Below are positions 9,334 to 18,078 of a stretch of 64,000 nt of DNA, in pieces. The stretch's first letter is position 1. Every line of letters starts with the position of its first letter. Source of the stretch: Candidatus Gastranaerophilales bacterium (GTDB lineage: Bacteria > Cyanobacteriota > Vampirovibrionia > Gastranaerophilales > Gastranaerophilaceae). The notes below the pieces were generated by a model, which was given only the letters and a program-made list of their open reading frames with translations, was not told the DNA's origin and ran no database searches. The stretch lies in assembly GCA_905234865.1 (NCBI GenBank), contig CAJOJE010000004.1, forward strand, positions 1-64,000. The letters run 5' to 3'. Both the position numbers and the translations under genes were made by a program.

Positions 9334-10655
9334 TAGACCAAATCTTTTTCAAACTCGTCACTGTTAAACAAGTCATAATTTATTTCATTTGCACCGTCTG
9401 CAATAATAGCCGCAACAACGGTATCCGATACAACATTTGCGGTTGTTCTTAACATATCGGTTAATCTGTCAAGAGCAAAAAGGAAGGAAAATCCCGTTAC
9501 CATTTGTTCCGGAGTCAAACCTATACCGTTTAGCACAAGAGCAATGGTGATAAGCCCCGCACCGGGTATTCCCGCACATGTTGATGAAGCAACCATTGCA
9601 AGGAGAGCGATTTGAATTATTGTCATAGGATCAAGCGAAATACCGTATGCCTGCGTTAAAAATAGTACGGCAATCGTCTGTACCATAGCGGAACCGTCCA
9701 TATTGAGCGTTGCCCCCAAAGGCAGAACGAAAGAACAAATTTTACTTGATATGCCTCTTTTTTCGCAACATGTAATTGTTAAAGGTAAAGTTGCAGAACT
9801 TGAAGCCGTACCGAAAGCAACCATTGCAGCTTCCGTTACGGCGCTGTAAAGTTTAATAACGGAAATCTTTGAAAATGTTTTTAACATCAAAGGATATACA
9901 ACTACAAATTGAAGCATAATACCAATAAAAATTACGAGGAAATATTTTCCGACGCCATGAAAAATTTGAACCCCGAAACTTGATACGGAAGATGCAACCA
10001 AACCAAATATACCGGGGGCAGCAAGGTACATAATCCAGTCCGTAACTTTCATTGTTGCAGCAAACACCGATTCAAAGAAAGAAACGATAGGTCTGTTAAT
10101 TTCACCGATTTTTGATAATGCAACCGAAAAAATCAAAACAAAAATAATAATCGGTACCATATCGCCCAAACTCAAAGAATAGAAAGGATTTTTCGGAATT
10201 AAATTAAGGAATATTTGCGCCAAATGAGAATGCTGGTCATTTATCATGCCTGCAACAACACCGCTTAATTCCTGCGCAACATCGGGACTGATAAATTCTC
10301 TCGCCTGAATACCGGGTTGAAGCCAAGTACCCAAAAGAGCACCGATTGTAACGGCCGCAACGGTAATTATTGCATAATACAAAATCATTTTCTTGCCGAA
10401 TTTTGCAAGTTGTTTGTTATCTCCGATTGATGAAATGCCTATTACTATTGCCGATATAACAAGCGGAATAACAACCATTTGGATTGCGTTTATAAAAATT
10501 TGTCCTACAAAGGAAAAAATTTGATGTGCAAAGGGAAATTTATCCTGCGGAAACAAAATACCGCATACGATACCCAAAATCAGTCCCGCAAAAATGTGCC
10601 AATTTCGCTTAATTCCAAGCAAAAGAGCAATTAAAATCTGCATGTGAAATCCCAT
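9333..10655 (-). CDS. Sodium:dicarboxylate/glutamate symporter (DAACS family)
   Basis: Secondary transporter that takes up glutamate, aspartate or C4-dicarboxylates with Na+ or H+. The sequence is membrane-spanning throughout and carries both re-entrant-loop signatures: the serine-rich SSSATLPLTI and the GATLNMDGSA motif before the last segments. The start is uncertain. ATG at 10655 has AAGGA nine bases upstream; an ATG at 10661 is only three bases from it, and the longest reading (10697) adds a poorly hydrophobic tail. Substrate cannot be assigned by eye; a dicarboxylate supply would suit the oxaloacetate decarboxylase and fumarase also encoded here, which is inference. Confidence 0.9.
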   Translation of the reverse strand: MGFHMQILIALLLGIKRNWHIFAGLILGIVCGILFPQDKFPFAHQIFSFVGQIFINAIQMVVIPLVISAIVIGISSIGDNKQLAKFGKKMILYYAIITVAAVTIGALLGTWLQPGIQAREFISPDVAQELSGVVAGMINDQHSHLAQIFLNLIPKNPFYSLSLGDMVPIIIFVLIFSVALSKIGEINRPIVSFFESVFAATMKVTDWIMYLAAPGIFGLVASSVSSFGVQIFHGVGKYFLVIFIGIMLQFVVVYPLMLKTFSKISVIKLYSAVTEAAMVAFGTASSSATLPLTITCCEKRGISSKICSFVLPLGATLNMDGSAMVQTIAVLFLTQAYGISLDPMTIIQIALLAMVASSTCAGIPGAGLITIALVLNGIGLTPEQMVTGFSFLFALDRLTDMLRTTANVVSDTVVAAIIADGANEINYDLFNSDEFEKDLV

Positions 10656-10783
10656 TAACATAATTCCTTTATAATAAGTGACTTTTTCATAATACAACTA
10701 TTTGCCGACATTGGCAATTGTTTATCACGATTAATGACTCGAAGTCATCAGTGCGATGTATATTTTTTCTCAAACAATAAATT

Positions 10784-12466
10784 TTATGTTTTTTGAAAAA
10801 CATAAATTCTCCAGTCAAAATTTTCTACAACCTGAGTTAAATCGAGTTTTTCAAACGATTTTTGAACAACATAATTTCTTATATAGGAAAAAACAAGAAA
10901 CAGAAAAGGAGTTCTTGAATAGTTTTCTTTTGAGTTTAAGACGGCCTTAAACTCCTCATCCGAAAAAAGTGAAACCGGAGCAAAATCGACAAGGTAAAAC
11001 TTTTCACCGTTTACAAGTTTAGAATAAACGTTTTCCTGCAAAAAATCGTCAAGGTGTTGATTTTTATCTGATTGAAAAACATGTAAATAATCTCTTTTGC
11101 CGTTCTTATAGGCTTCTTCCATACTCCAAACGCCGTCGTATATCATCACGAAATCATATTTTGAAATGTGTGATGTATTGGAATTATCGGAAATAAGGGG
11201 GGAATATTTTGAAAATCTTTCTTTCGGGTAATATAAAAACAAAACCTTGTCATTTGTATTATATCCGAGAATATTTAACATAACCGGCGGAATGTTTTGT
11301 CCTTCGGTTCTTACCAATTTGACGGGAGAATAAGCGGAAGCAAATATAAAAAATAAAGTTATTGCAACATAAATTGCACCGGTAATTGTTTTAAAATTCT
11401 TATTTTTAACCGTTGTAAAACCGAGTGCGACAAGAAGCATTAAAATAGGTACGATTTCCGTCATATATTTAGTCAAAAATACGATTTTACCGAACATCGA
11501 AGCGGCAACAACGGTAAGATAAACTCCAAAGAAAGTTAAAAGAAAATATTTCACTTTGTTTGTAAATTCAAATACTCCCCTGATTGCAAACATAAGAGCG
11601 ATTGCAAGAGGAATAAGCGCAAAAATGACAAAACCTATATTTACTCTTGAAGAAGAATAAACCATAGACATAAATTCCGGAGGTGCATTGGTTATATTTA
11701 CAAGGTATGGCGACAATAAATCGGTAAAGAAAAATTCAAGTTTTGAAACCGAAAAAGGCGCCCACCATTGACTGAAATATGTTTGATGAAACATGATATT
11801 ATAAAGAAAAATTCCAATCGGAATAAATAAAATTAAAAGAATTAAAAGCGTCGATATAAAATATTTTTGAAATTTGGTTTTTTTTGAGGCAAAAAGAATC
11901 ACTCCGATTGAAGAGAAGAAAACGAAAACAAACCCTATCGTATGTTCAATCATAACCAAAAACGAAGTTATAAGAAAGAAAGTGACATTTTTCCTTGAGG
12001 GATTATCAATCGCTTTCAGTGCAAACAAAATACTTATCGAGGATAATAAAAACAAAAGGGAATAAATCCTCACTTCCTGAGAAAAATAAATCAAAAAACC
12101 GTTTATTGCGGCAAAAAGCGCAGCAACAAGCCCCGCTTCGCCGGAGTATTTCTTAGTCGCATGACATCCCGCAAAAAACATGACTAAAACGGAAAGCACC
12201 CCCGGCACCAAAGAAGACAGTCTTAGCACATAATCACTCTCACCAAAAAAGTGCATCCAGACTTTTAAATATAAATAATGTAAAGGTGCATGACAGTTGG
12301 CAACAACGGCATTTATAAAATCAAGCCAAAGTTCTTTGTGAGCTGTTTCATACGTTAAATATTCATCATTCCACATTCCTTCGGGCTTATTTAAATTAAA
12401 AAGCCTTAACAGAGTACTTAAAACCAAAATTACGAGAACAGATAAAAATACTTTCTTTTTGTCCAT
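10784..12466 (-). CDS. GT39-like membrane glycosyltransferase (PMT_2/ArnT type)
   Basis: Polytopic GT-C glycosyltransferase that uses a lipid-linked sugar donor and acts at the periplasmic face. The N-terminal signal anchor is followed by MWNDEYLTYETAHKE, whose Asp-Glu is in the place of the catalytic acidic pair of the family, and then the HAPLHYLYLKVW segment and ten or more further hydrophobic helices. The last 150 residues are a soluble domain without recognisable motifs. It stands alone, divergent from the gene at 12596. It could modify lipid A, a cell-surface glycan or proteins; the substrate is unknown. Confidence 0.8.
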   Translation of the reverse strand: MDKKKVFLSVLVILVLSTLLRLFNLNKPEGMWNDEYLTYETAHKELWLDFINAVVANCHAPLHYLYLKVWMHFFGESDYVLRLSSLVPGVLSVLVMFFAGCHATKKYSGEAGLVAALFAAINGFLIYFSQEVRIYSLLFLLSSISILFALKAIDNPSRKNVTFFLITSFLVMIEHTIGFVFVFFSSIGVILFASKKTKFQKYFISTLLILLILFIPIGIFLYNIMFHQTYFSQWWAPFSVSKLEFFFTDLLSPYLVNITNAPPEFMSMVYSSSRVNIGFVIFALIPLAIALMFAIRGVFEFTNKVKYFLLTFFGVYLTVVAASMFGKIVFLTKYMTEIVPILMLLVALGFTTVKNKNFKTITGAIYVAITLFFIFASAYSPVKLVRTEGQNIPPVMLNILGYNTNDKVLFLYYPKERFSKYSPLISDNSNTSHISKYDFVMIYDGVWSMEEAYKNGKRDYLHVFQSDKNQHLDDFLQENVYSKLVNGEKFYLVDFAPVSLFSDEEFKAVLNSKENYSRTPFLFLVFSYIRNYVVQKSFEKLDLTQVVENFDWRIYVFQKT

Positions 12467-12595
12467 AAAATCACCATAAAAAAAATTATTTTTAAATAAT
12501 ATAAAATTTTTTTGATTAATACAAAATTGTAAATATTGCTTATAAAAACTTTAAATATTTGCAAGTTTTTTATTTATAGGGTATTGTATCAAATT

Positions 12596-14038
12596 ATGGG
12601 ATACAATAATACGATTGCAATAATATCAAATACGGATTATGCGGTAGAACAGGTTAAAAGCATGCTTGTTCTGCTTCGTGACGTGGATAAAGTGGAATGT
12701 TACAATTATGACGAAGCCGAAACAATCATAAACAACACGTCCCCCTGTGCGGTTATTTTATATGCGGAAAATAATGATATATCCTGTTTAAATCTTTTAA
12801 AAAGAATAAGAACAAATCAAAAAACAAGGCATATTCCGGTTATTTTATATCCCGAATACGAAAATACCGATTTTATAATTGAAGCTTTTGATAACGGAAT
12901 AACCGATATCATCACGCCGCCGCTAAAAGACTATGACCTTGTCATAAGAGTCATTTGGGCAATTCAGAGAAGTGAAAATTTTGATACGAACGTAATCAAG
13001 GATAATTTTTTAAGAAAAATAGGAATTATCGACGATAAAACGGGTTTTTACAAAGAAAATTACAGCCTTGAATACTTAGAAACGCTTATTTCAAGAACAC
13101 AGGAAAACAAACAAAAAGCCTGCATTATGCTCATTCATTCACACCCGCCGATTAAAAGCGAAAATGAAAAAAGTGTTCTTATAAATGCAATGAAAAACTC
13201 CGTAAGGATTAACGATGCAATTGTAATAAAAGACGAAAAATCCTATTATATTTATCTCTCTAAATGCGGCATAAACGGAGTACGTTCGGTTTATGAAAGA
13301 ATTTCATCCGGATTGGGTCCGATAAATTCGATAAGCGCAAGAGCAATTGAAGTTAAAAACGAAAGTTTCGGCAAGATAATCGAAGTGTTAAATTCAAAAC
13401 AGGAGTCCGTTCAAACAGGAATTGAAATGGTGACGATTTTGGATTCAAATTCTTCAAATAAACAAACGGGTATTATACAGGTTCCTTTGGAAAATATACC
13501 TCTCACAATAGAAACGTCGGGAGAAAAACCAAATCAAAGGGAAGAAAAAATTATCGAAACGGGAACGGACATTATAAAAGAAATCGTTAAAGAAACGGGA
13601 ATCACTCCGCAAGAACGCAAAAAAAGCGATAAAACATTTCTCATAAAAGATGCCGAAACCGATTTTCAAGAACCTGACGAATCAAGTCGAATTGTGTACA
13701 AGCAGGCATGGGCAAAAAAGTTAAATTTAGTTGCAGAGCCCTTGTTAAAAAAATATGCAATGAAATTTCAGGCAAAATACAAGGGGCTTGATGCAAATTT
13801 AAACATTGATCCTTATATAAGTTTTCTTTGCTTTGAAAAAAATGACGTTAAAATGAATTTTCAAATGATTTTTGACGAGCCGAAAACAGTCAGGGTTACT
13901 CTTTCAATTACGGTTTTAGAGTCAGAAATCGAATCTGAAACTCTTGAATTTGAAGTAACGGAGTTTGATTTCAAAAAACTCGATATAATATTAAAAACGA
14001 TTACGAAAGAATATGAAAATTATATAAGCGAAGTATAA
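12596..14038 (+). CDS. REC-domain protein with degenerate GGDEF domain
   Basis: Start taken at ATG (MGYNNTIAII); the frame opens 60 bases earlier only through a TTG. Residues 1-130 look like a receiver domain (TIAIISNTDY..., VILYAEN, IPVILYP, DIITPPLKDYDL), with no clear phospho-acceptor Asp seen at the usual strand end. Then DDKTGFYKENY followed by RINDAIVIKDEKSYYIYLSK mimics the start and the active-site region of GGDEF cyclases, but GGDEF is KDEKS, so no c-di-GMP synthesis is expected. A Glu-rich linker and a C-terminal domain of about 130 residues with no known motif complete the protein. Likely a signalling scaffold or effector; function unknown. Confidence 0.7.
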   Translation: MGYNNTIAIISNTDYAVEQVKSMLVLLRDVDKVECYNYDEAETIINNTSPCAVILYAENNDISCLNLLKRIRTNQKTRHIPVILYPEYENTDFIIEAFDNGITDIITPPLKDYDLVIRVIWAIQRSENFDTNVIKDNFLRKIGIIDDKTGFYKENYSLEYLETLISRTQENKQKACIMLIHSHPPIKSENEKSVLINAMKNSVRINDAIVIKDEKSYYIYLSKCGINGVRSVYERISSGLGPINSISARAIEVKNESFGKIIEVLNSKQESVQTGIEMVTILDSNSSNKQTGIIQVPLENIPLTIETSGEKPNQREEKIIETGTDIIKEIVKETGITPQERKKSDKTFLIKDAETDFQEPDESSRIVYKQAWAKKLNLVAEPLLKKYAMKFQAKYKGLDANLNIDPYISFLCFEKNDVKMNFQMIFDEPKTVRVTLSITVLESEIESETLEFEVTEFDFKKLDIILKTITKEYENYISEV

Positions 14039-14077
14039 TTCTTTCTTTTACTTTTAAGCGGATTTTAATCAAAACTT

Positions 14078-14290
14078 TTAGTTATTGCTTACAAGCATTT
14101 TAAATGCGGCGAGCCCTCTTGCAGACATAGCGCCGGTTGAAACCTTTTGTTCGTTTGCAATATTTAAAACTTTAATAAGCCTTTGCATTTCAGCTAAGCG
14201 TTTATTGTCTTTTATATCATAACGGTTGTAAATAGGGTCTGTTACCATTCCGAATAATGCGCTCATGGTTCTCTCGTTCATCTTTGTCAT
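14078..14290 (-). CDS. Small conserved-looking protein of unknown function (70 aa)
   Basis: A 70-residue soluble protein (begins MTKMNERTMSALFG) with an amphipathic, mostly helical composition and no known motif. A strong GGAGAG lies about eight bases upstream of the ATG, which supports translation. It is on the opposite strand to the REC/GGDEF-like gene and convergent with it. No function can be proposed. Confidence 0.65.
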   Translation of the reverse strand: MTKMNERTMSALFGMVTDPIYNRYDIKDNKRLAEMQRLIKVLNIANEQKVSTGAMSARGLAAFKMLVSNN

Positions 14291-14408
14291 GATGTTTCTC
14301 TCCTCACATCATAATAAAGATTTTTTTTCGAGAAATATTGCCTGTTTTGTAAAGAGATGTTAAGTTAAAAATATATATTTTTTATAGAATATTAATATAT
14401 TTAAACGG

Positions 14409-14933
14409 TTATTTAACCAAATCATCATAAGCAATAGAATTAGAGCGGAGAATAAAATCACAAAATTCACGAACGGCGCCCTTCCCCCCGTTAAATTCCG
14501 ATACAAAGGAAACCCTTTCTTTGACTTCATCTATTGCATCTTTTGGCGCACAAGAAAGCGCAACTCTTTTTATTACGCATAAATCGGGATAATCATCGCC
14601 CATATACGCAATTTGATTATCGGACAAATTATATATCGTTTTAAGTTCATCGAGCGCTTTGGATTTATTTTTTACACCGCAATAGAGTTTAGTAATTCCT
14701 AAAACGGAAGCTCTCTTACGAACGGCGCCCGAATCCTTTGCAGTGATAATTGCGGTTAAAAACCCCGCTTTGTTAAGCATGACAATTCCTTGCCCGTCTT
14801 TAGCGTTAAAAGTTTTAAATTCTTCCCCGTTTTCAAGATAAGAAAGAGAACCGTCGGTCATAACGCCGTCCACATCAAATGCAACGAGCTTTACATTTTT
14901 TGCTTTTAATTTAAGGCTTAAATCGGATATCAT
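14409..14933 (-). CDS. kdsC: 3-deoxy-D-manno-octulosonate 8-phosphate phosphatase
   Basis: HAD-superfamily phosphatase that makes Kdo from Kdo-8-phosphate for lipopolysaccharide. The N-terminus holds DVDGVMTDG with the nucleophile Asp20 and acid/base Asp22, then NAKDGQGI, ITAKDSGAV and GDDYPDL, all typical of KdsC, which lacks a cap domain. The start is the ATG at 14933-14931, one base after the kdsD stop (TGA t ATG) with AAAGG nine bases upstream; a longer frame from 14942 would need a TTG. With kdsD immediately upstream it forms a two-gene Kdo operon, which argues for an outer membrane with Kdo-containing LPS. Confidence 0.95.
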   Translation of the reverse strand: MISDLSLKLKAKNVKLVAFDVDGVMTDGSLSYLENGEEFKTFNAKDGQGIVMLNKAGFLTAIITAKDSGAVRKRASVLGITKLYCGVKNKSKALDELKTIYNLSDNQIAYMGDDYPDLCVIKRVALSCAPKDAIDEVKERVSFVSEFNGGKGAVREFCDFILRSNSIAYDDLVK

Positions 14934-14934
14934 A

Positions 14935-15921
14935 TCATGCAACCTTTGCTCTCAACAAATCATGGATATGAATTAATCCGACGGGACAATTATTATCATC
15001 GACTATTGCAAGAGAAGTTATCGAAAATTGCTCCATTAATTGAAGTGCAGAAGCCGCAAAGTGGTTTGCGCCGATTGTTCTGGGGGATTTTGTCATAACA
15101 TCCTTAACTTTTAAATTATCAAAAGCAACGTGGTTTAATATAATTCTTCTTATATCGCCATCGGTTAAAATGCCCGTTAATTTGCCGAAATCATCGACAA
15201 CAAGAGTACATCCCAATTTCATATCGGAGATATATCTTACCGTTTCTTCAAATTCCTTATTCTGATTAACGATAGGAACCCTATCGCCTTTTATCATAAG
15301 TTCGCCGACTTTATACAAAATGCCTTTCCCCAAAGCGCCTGACGGATGAAACATAAGAAAATCGTCTTTTGTAAAACCTCTTTTTCGTAAAAGACAAACA
15401 GCAATCGCATCGCCCATAGCAAGCGTAGCGGTTGTACTTGCCGTAGGCGCTTTATTTAAAGGGCATGCTTCTTTTTCTACGGAAATATCAAGAACAACAT
15501 CCGATTTTTCGGCAAGAGTAGAATGTAGCCCTCCCGTCATTCCGACAATCGGAATGCCGAACCTTTTTATCAAAGGCAGAAGATTTAATAATTCGCCCGT
15601 TTCTCCGCTGTTTGAAATAGCAATTACAACATCATTTTTCGTAATAATACCGCTGTCGCCATGGGTGGATTCGGCAGGATGAAGAAAAACGGCGGGAGTT
15701 CCCGTTGAACATAAAGTAGCCGATATTTTTCTTCCTATAAGACCCGATTTTCCCATGCCGGTTACAACAACTTTTCCTTTACAGGCATATAAAATATCAA
15801 TTGCTTTTATAAAGCTTTCGTTAATTCTTTCTTTAAGATTTGAAACGGCATCCGCTTCAATATTCAAAACCTCAAGAGCGGTTTCAACAACTTCGTCTTT
15901 GGTAATCGTAGTTTCGTACAT
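14935..15921 (-). CDS. kdsD: D-arabinose-5-phosphate isomerase (SIS plus two CBS domains)
   Basis: Converts ribulose-5-phosphate to arabinose-5-phosphate, the first committed step to Kdo. The sugar isomerase domain shows GMGKSGLIGRKISATLCSTG, HPAESTHGDSG and AISNSGETGE; the hinge HPSGALGK leads into two CBS repeats. Start chosen at the ATG at 15921 (MYETTITKDE), just after GGGGAG; the frame reaches back to 15963 but that tail is not typical. kdsC follows one base later. Length of 328 residues matches KdsD/GutQ. Confidence 0.95.
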   Translation of the reverse strand: MYETTITKDEVVETALEVLNIEADAVSNLKERINESFIKAIDILYACKGKVVVTGMGKSGLIGRKISATLCSTGTPAVFLHPAESTHGDSGIITKNDVVIAISNSGETGELLNLLPLIKRFGIPIVGMTGGLHSTLAEKSDVVLDISVEKEACPLNKAPTASTTATLAMGDAIAVCLLRKRGFTKDDFLMFHPSGALGKGILYKVGELMIKGDRVPIVNQNKEFEETVRYISDMKLGCTLVVDDFGKLTGILTDGDIRRIILNHVAFDNLKVKDVMTKSPRTIGANHFAASALQLMEQFSITSLAIVDDNNCPVGLIHIHDLLRAKVA

Positions 15922-16044
15922 ATTCTCCCCAAAAAAACTTAAAACATAAAAATAATACAACAAAAGACGTATATTTTCAAAATTTGTTAAAGAAGATTAA
16001 TAAAGGCACCGTATTTGAATTTTGTAAAATTATCGGGATGTAAT

Positions 16045-16305
16045 ATGACAGTTAACGTTATCAAAACAAATGAAGAAAAAGTCAGAAAAAAAATTGCAAC
16101 TTTTTTATGTTCGGCACAAAATGAAATTACAATCAATATAAGTAAATTAAATTTTATCGAAGCATCGAGAACGGCACTTTTAAATTCAACACATTGCCTT
16201 GTTCAAAATCCCGATAAAAAATTAAAATGGATTGTAAAAAATGAAGCGGTCAAAAACACCATTATGCCGTTCAAATTGGAAAATATGCAGATAACTACAA
16301 AATAG
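16045..16305 (+). CDS. Small STAS-like protein of unknown function
   Basis: Eighty-six residues beginning MTVNVIKTNEEK. The middle NEITINISKLNFIEASR resembles the strand and loop of STAS (anti-anti-sigma) domains, where a Ser follows the second strand, but the resemblance is short. The ATG at 16045 has GGGA six bases upstream; an extension to TTG 16015 with AAAGG nine bases before it is possible. The next gene, a KDPG-type aldolase, starts 16 bases later and is very likely cotranscribed. Whether it regulates that gene is unknown. Confidence 0.55.
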   Translation: MTVNVIKTNEEKVRKKIATFLCSAQNEITINISKLNFIEASRTALLNSTHCLVQNPDKKLKWIVKNEAVKNTIMPFKLENMQITTK

Positions 16306-16321
16306 CTTGGGGTATAAAACA

Positions 16322-16921
16322 ATGAGAAACGTAATCAAAGCAATCAGAGACGAAAAACTGATAGGCATTATAAGGGAAAATTCAACGGAAAAAGCCATAG
16401 AAATTGCAAACGCATACATTGAAGGCGGAATTAAAATTATAGAAATGGTAACTCCGATTGAAGCAATAAAAGAAATTGCAAAAAACAATGAAATTTTTGT
16501 TGCAAGAGGCGGAATAATTACGAGAGAACAGGCAATTGAAGCAATAAACATTAATGCAAAACTTCTTGTTTCTCCGATTTTACAAATGGGTTTGGTCAGA
16601 TTATCGAGCGGATACAAGACCCCCCTTATTTTAACGGCAACAACTCCGAACGAAGCATATATGGCTTGGCAGGCAAGAATTCCTCTCATTAAAATTTATC
16701 CGATTAAGGATTTGGGAGGTCCCGGATACATAGAAGAACTTTTAAGACCGATGAATTTCTTAAACGTTATGCCCACAGGCTCAATCAAAACTGAAGACAT
16801 AAAAAATTATATCAACGCAGGTGCAACTGCGGTAGGCTTAGGCAGAGAGTTGTATTTGAATAAATCGTACGATGAAATCAAAAATGCCGCAAAAAGAGCC
16901 GTTGAAGCAGCAAAAGGCTAA
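16322..16921 (+). CDS. eda: 2-keto-3-deoxy-6-phosphogluconate / 4-hydroxy-2-oxoglutarate aldolase
   Basis: Class I aldolase that splits KDPG or KHG to pyruvate and a partner aldehyde. Landmarks are GIIREN near the N-terminus, IIEMVTP (Glu of the active site), the Schiff-base Lys of LIKIYPIKDLGGPGYIEELL, and MPTGSI. The usual VGAGTV loop is VARGGIIT here, which departs from typical Eda. Start taken at ATG 16322 with GGGG nine bases before it; a longer frame would need a TTG. It converges with the folate cyclo-ligase gene and the two stops overlap by four bases. No dehydratase (Edd) is visible nearby. Confidence 0.88.
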   Translation: MRNVIKAIRDEKLIGIIRENSTEKAIEIANAYIEGGIKIIEMVTPIEAIKEIAKNNEIFVARGGIITREQAIEAININAKLLVSPILQMGLVRLSSGYKTPLILTATTPNEAYMAWQARIPLIKIYPIKDLGGPGYIEELLRPMNFLNVMPTGSIKTEDIKNYINAGATAVGLGRELYLNKSYDEIKNAAKRAVEAAKG

Positions 16922-17427
16922 TCTGTCACGACATAATCCAATTTTTTATCAAATATCTCGTTATCAATCTTATCAACAATCAATTCTTTATAAATAACCC
17001 CGACTTTTAAACCTTTAAATTCGGGGTTAGAAAAGAATTTATCATAATACCCTTTTCCATATCCTATTCTGTTTAAATTTTTATCTATACAAAGAGCGGG
17101 AACAAAAGCAATATCAATCAACGATATATCGGAAGGATTATCACCAAAAGGTTCCATAACCCCGAATTTTGATTTCTTTAAATTGTTTGAAAACGGATAA
17201 ATCAGCAAACTGTCACCATCAACTTTCGGAAGATAGAAGCGTTTATTTTCAAAAGTTAAATCGAGTAAATCTATTTCATACTTCATCGGATAAAAAATTA
17301 AAATATGCTCCGCCGTTTGAAACTTATCAAACCTTTTAATTTTTGATACTATTTCATGCGAGGCTTTATTTTTATTCAATTTTCTTCTTAACGAAAGACA
17401 TTTGTCCCTGAGTTCGATTTTGTTCAT
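16918..17427 (-). CDS. 5-formyltetrahydrofolate cyclo-ligase
   Basis: ATP-dependent conversion of 5-formyl-THF to 5,10-methenyl-THF, a salvage step of the one-carbon pool. The family signature RIGYGKGYYDKF is present, together with the N-terminal basic KxxLRxKLNKNK-type helix and the central YPMKYEIDL. The 169-residue length is slightly below average. There is no ribosome-binding site of its own, but it starts two bases after the stop of a small ORF (TAATAATG), which suggests translational coupling. Confidence 0.9.
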   Translation of the reverse strand: MNKIELRDKCLSLRRKLNKNKASHEIVSKIKRFDKFQTAEHILIFYPMKYEIDLLDLTFENKRFYLPKVDGDSLLIYPFSNNLKKSKFGVMEPFGDNPSDISLIDIAFVPALCIDKNLNRIGYGKGYYDKFFSNPEFKGLKVGVIYKELIVDKIDNEIFDKKLDYVVTD

Positions 17428-17429
17428 TA

Positions 17430-17564
17430 TTAAATTTTAACGGCATGAAAAAGAGTTCTTACAATAAAATGCCAAAACTTTTTTTGGAGCGTGATTTTAT
17501 TTTTCCTTGGTTTTTCCTCTTTTCGATAAGATGCAAGATATGCCATAAATTCTTCGCTGTACAT
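17430..17564 (-). CDS. Small basic ORF upstream of the folate cyclo-ligase (44 aa)
   Basis: ATG at 17564-17562 reads MYSEEFMAYLASYRKEEK... to a TAA at 17432-17430. GGAGA lies about five bases upstream of the ATG and the stop is two bases from the start of the next gene. The N-half is acidic and helical, the C-half basic with FWHFIVRTLFHAVKI. No known family is recognised. Good translation signals and coupling support it; length alone does not. Confidence 0.5.
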   Translation of the reverse strand: MYSEEFMAYLASYRKEEKPRKNKITLQKKFWHFIVRTLFHAVKI

Positions 17565-17663
17565 TTTTTCTCCAATCCTCGTTATTAAAATAAAGACAGA
17601 CTATATGAAAAAATTGCCATAAATATTAACTTATTTAACAAAAAAATAAATCCGATTTTATTT

Positions 17664-17996
17664 TTAACCCGCCGGCCAATTCAAAGGACGACCGCCGATT
17701 ATATGAAAATGGATATGAAAAACGGATTGTCCCGCTTCTTTTCCCGTATTAATAACGGTTCTGTAATCGGTCAAACCGACTTTTTTTGCGGCAGCCTTTA
17801 CACCTTTTAATAATTCCGCCATAAGTTTTTCATCTTCAAGCTCGGCTAAACTTTCAACATGAGTTTTCGGAACGCATAGAAGATGGTACGGTGCCGTCGG
17901 GTTTAAATCCTTAAAAACAACGACGTAATCATTTTCGTAAACAAACTCGGTATTCAACTCACCGTTTGCAATTTTACAAAAAATACAATCAGACAT
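17664..17996 (-). CDS. hinT: HIT-family (histidine triad) nucleotide-binding protein
   Basis: Small nucleotide hydrolase/transferase of the HinT branch, which acts on adenosine phosphoramidates. The C-terminal HIHFHII triad (His94, His96, His98) with GGRPLNWPAG is intact, and CIFCKIANGE at the N-terminus carries the zinc-type Cys pair. The 110-residue length is normal. It stands alone on the minus strand, divergent from the exported-protein gene at 18079. Confidence 0.94.
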   Translation of the reverse strand: MSDCIFCKIANGELNTEFVYENDYVVVFKDLNPTAPYHLLCVPKTHVESLAELEDEKLMAELLKGVKAAAKKVGLTDYRTVINTGKEAGQSVFHIHFHIIGGRPLNWPAG

Positions 17997-18078
17997 TTTT
18001 AAAACCTCTAAAATAACATCAACTTATTTTATATAAAAATATTTGTCATGTAAAATAATTAAATATTATAATGGTATT

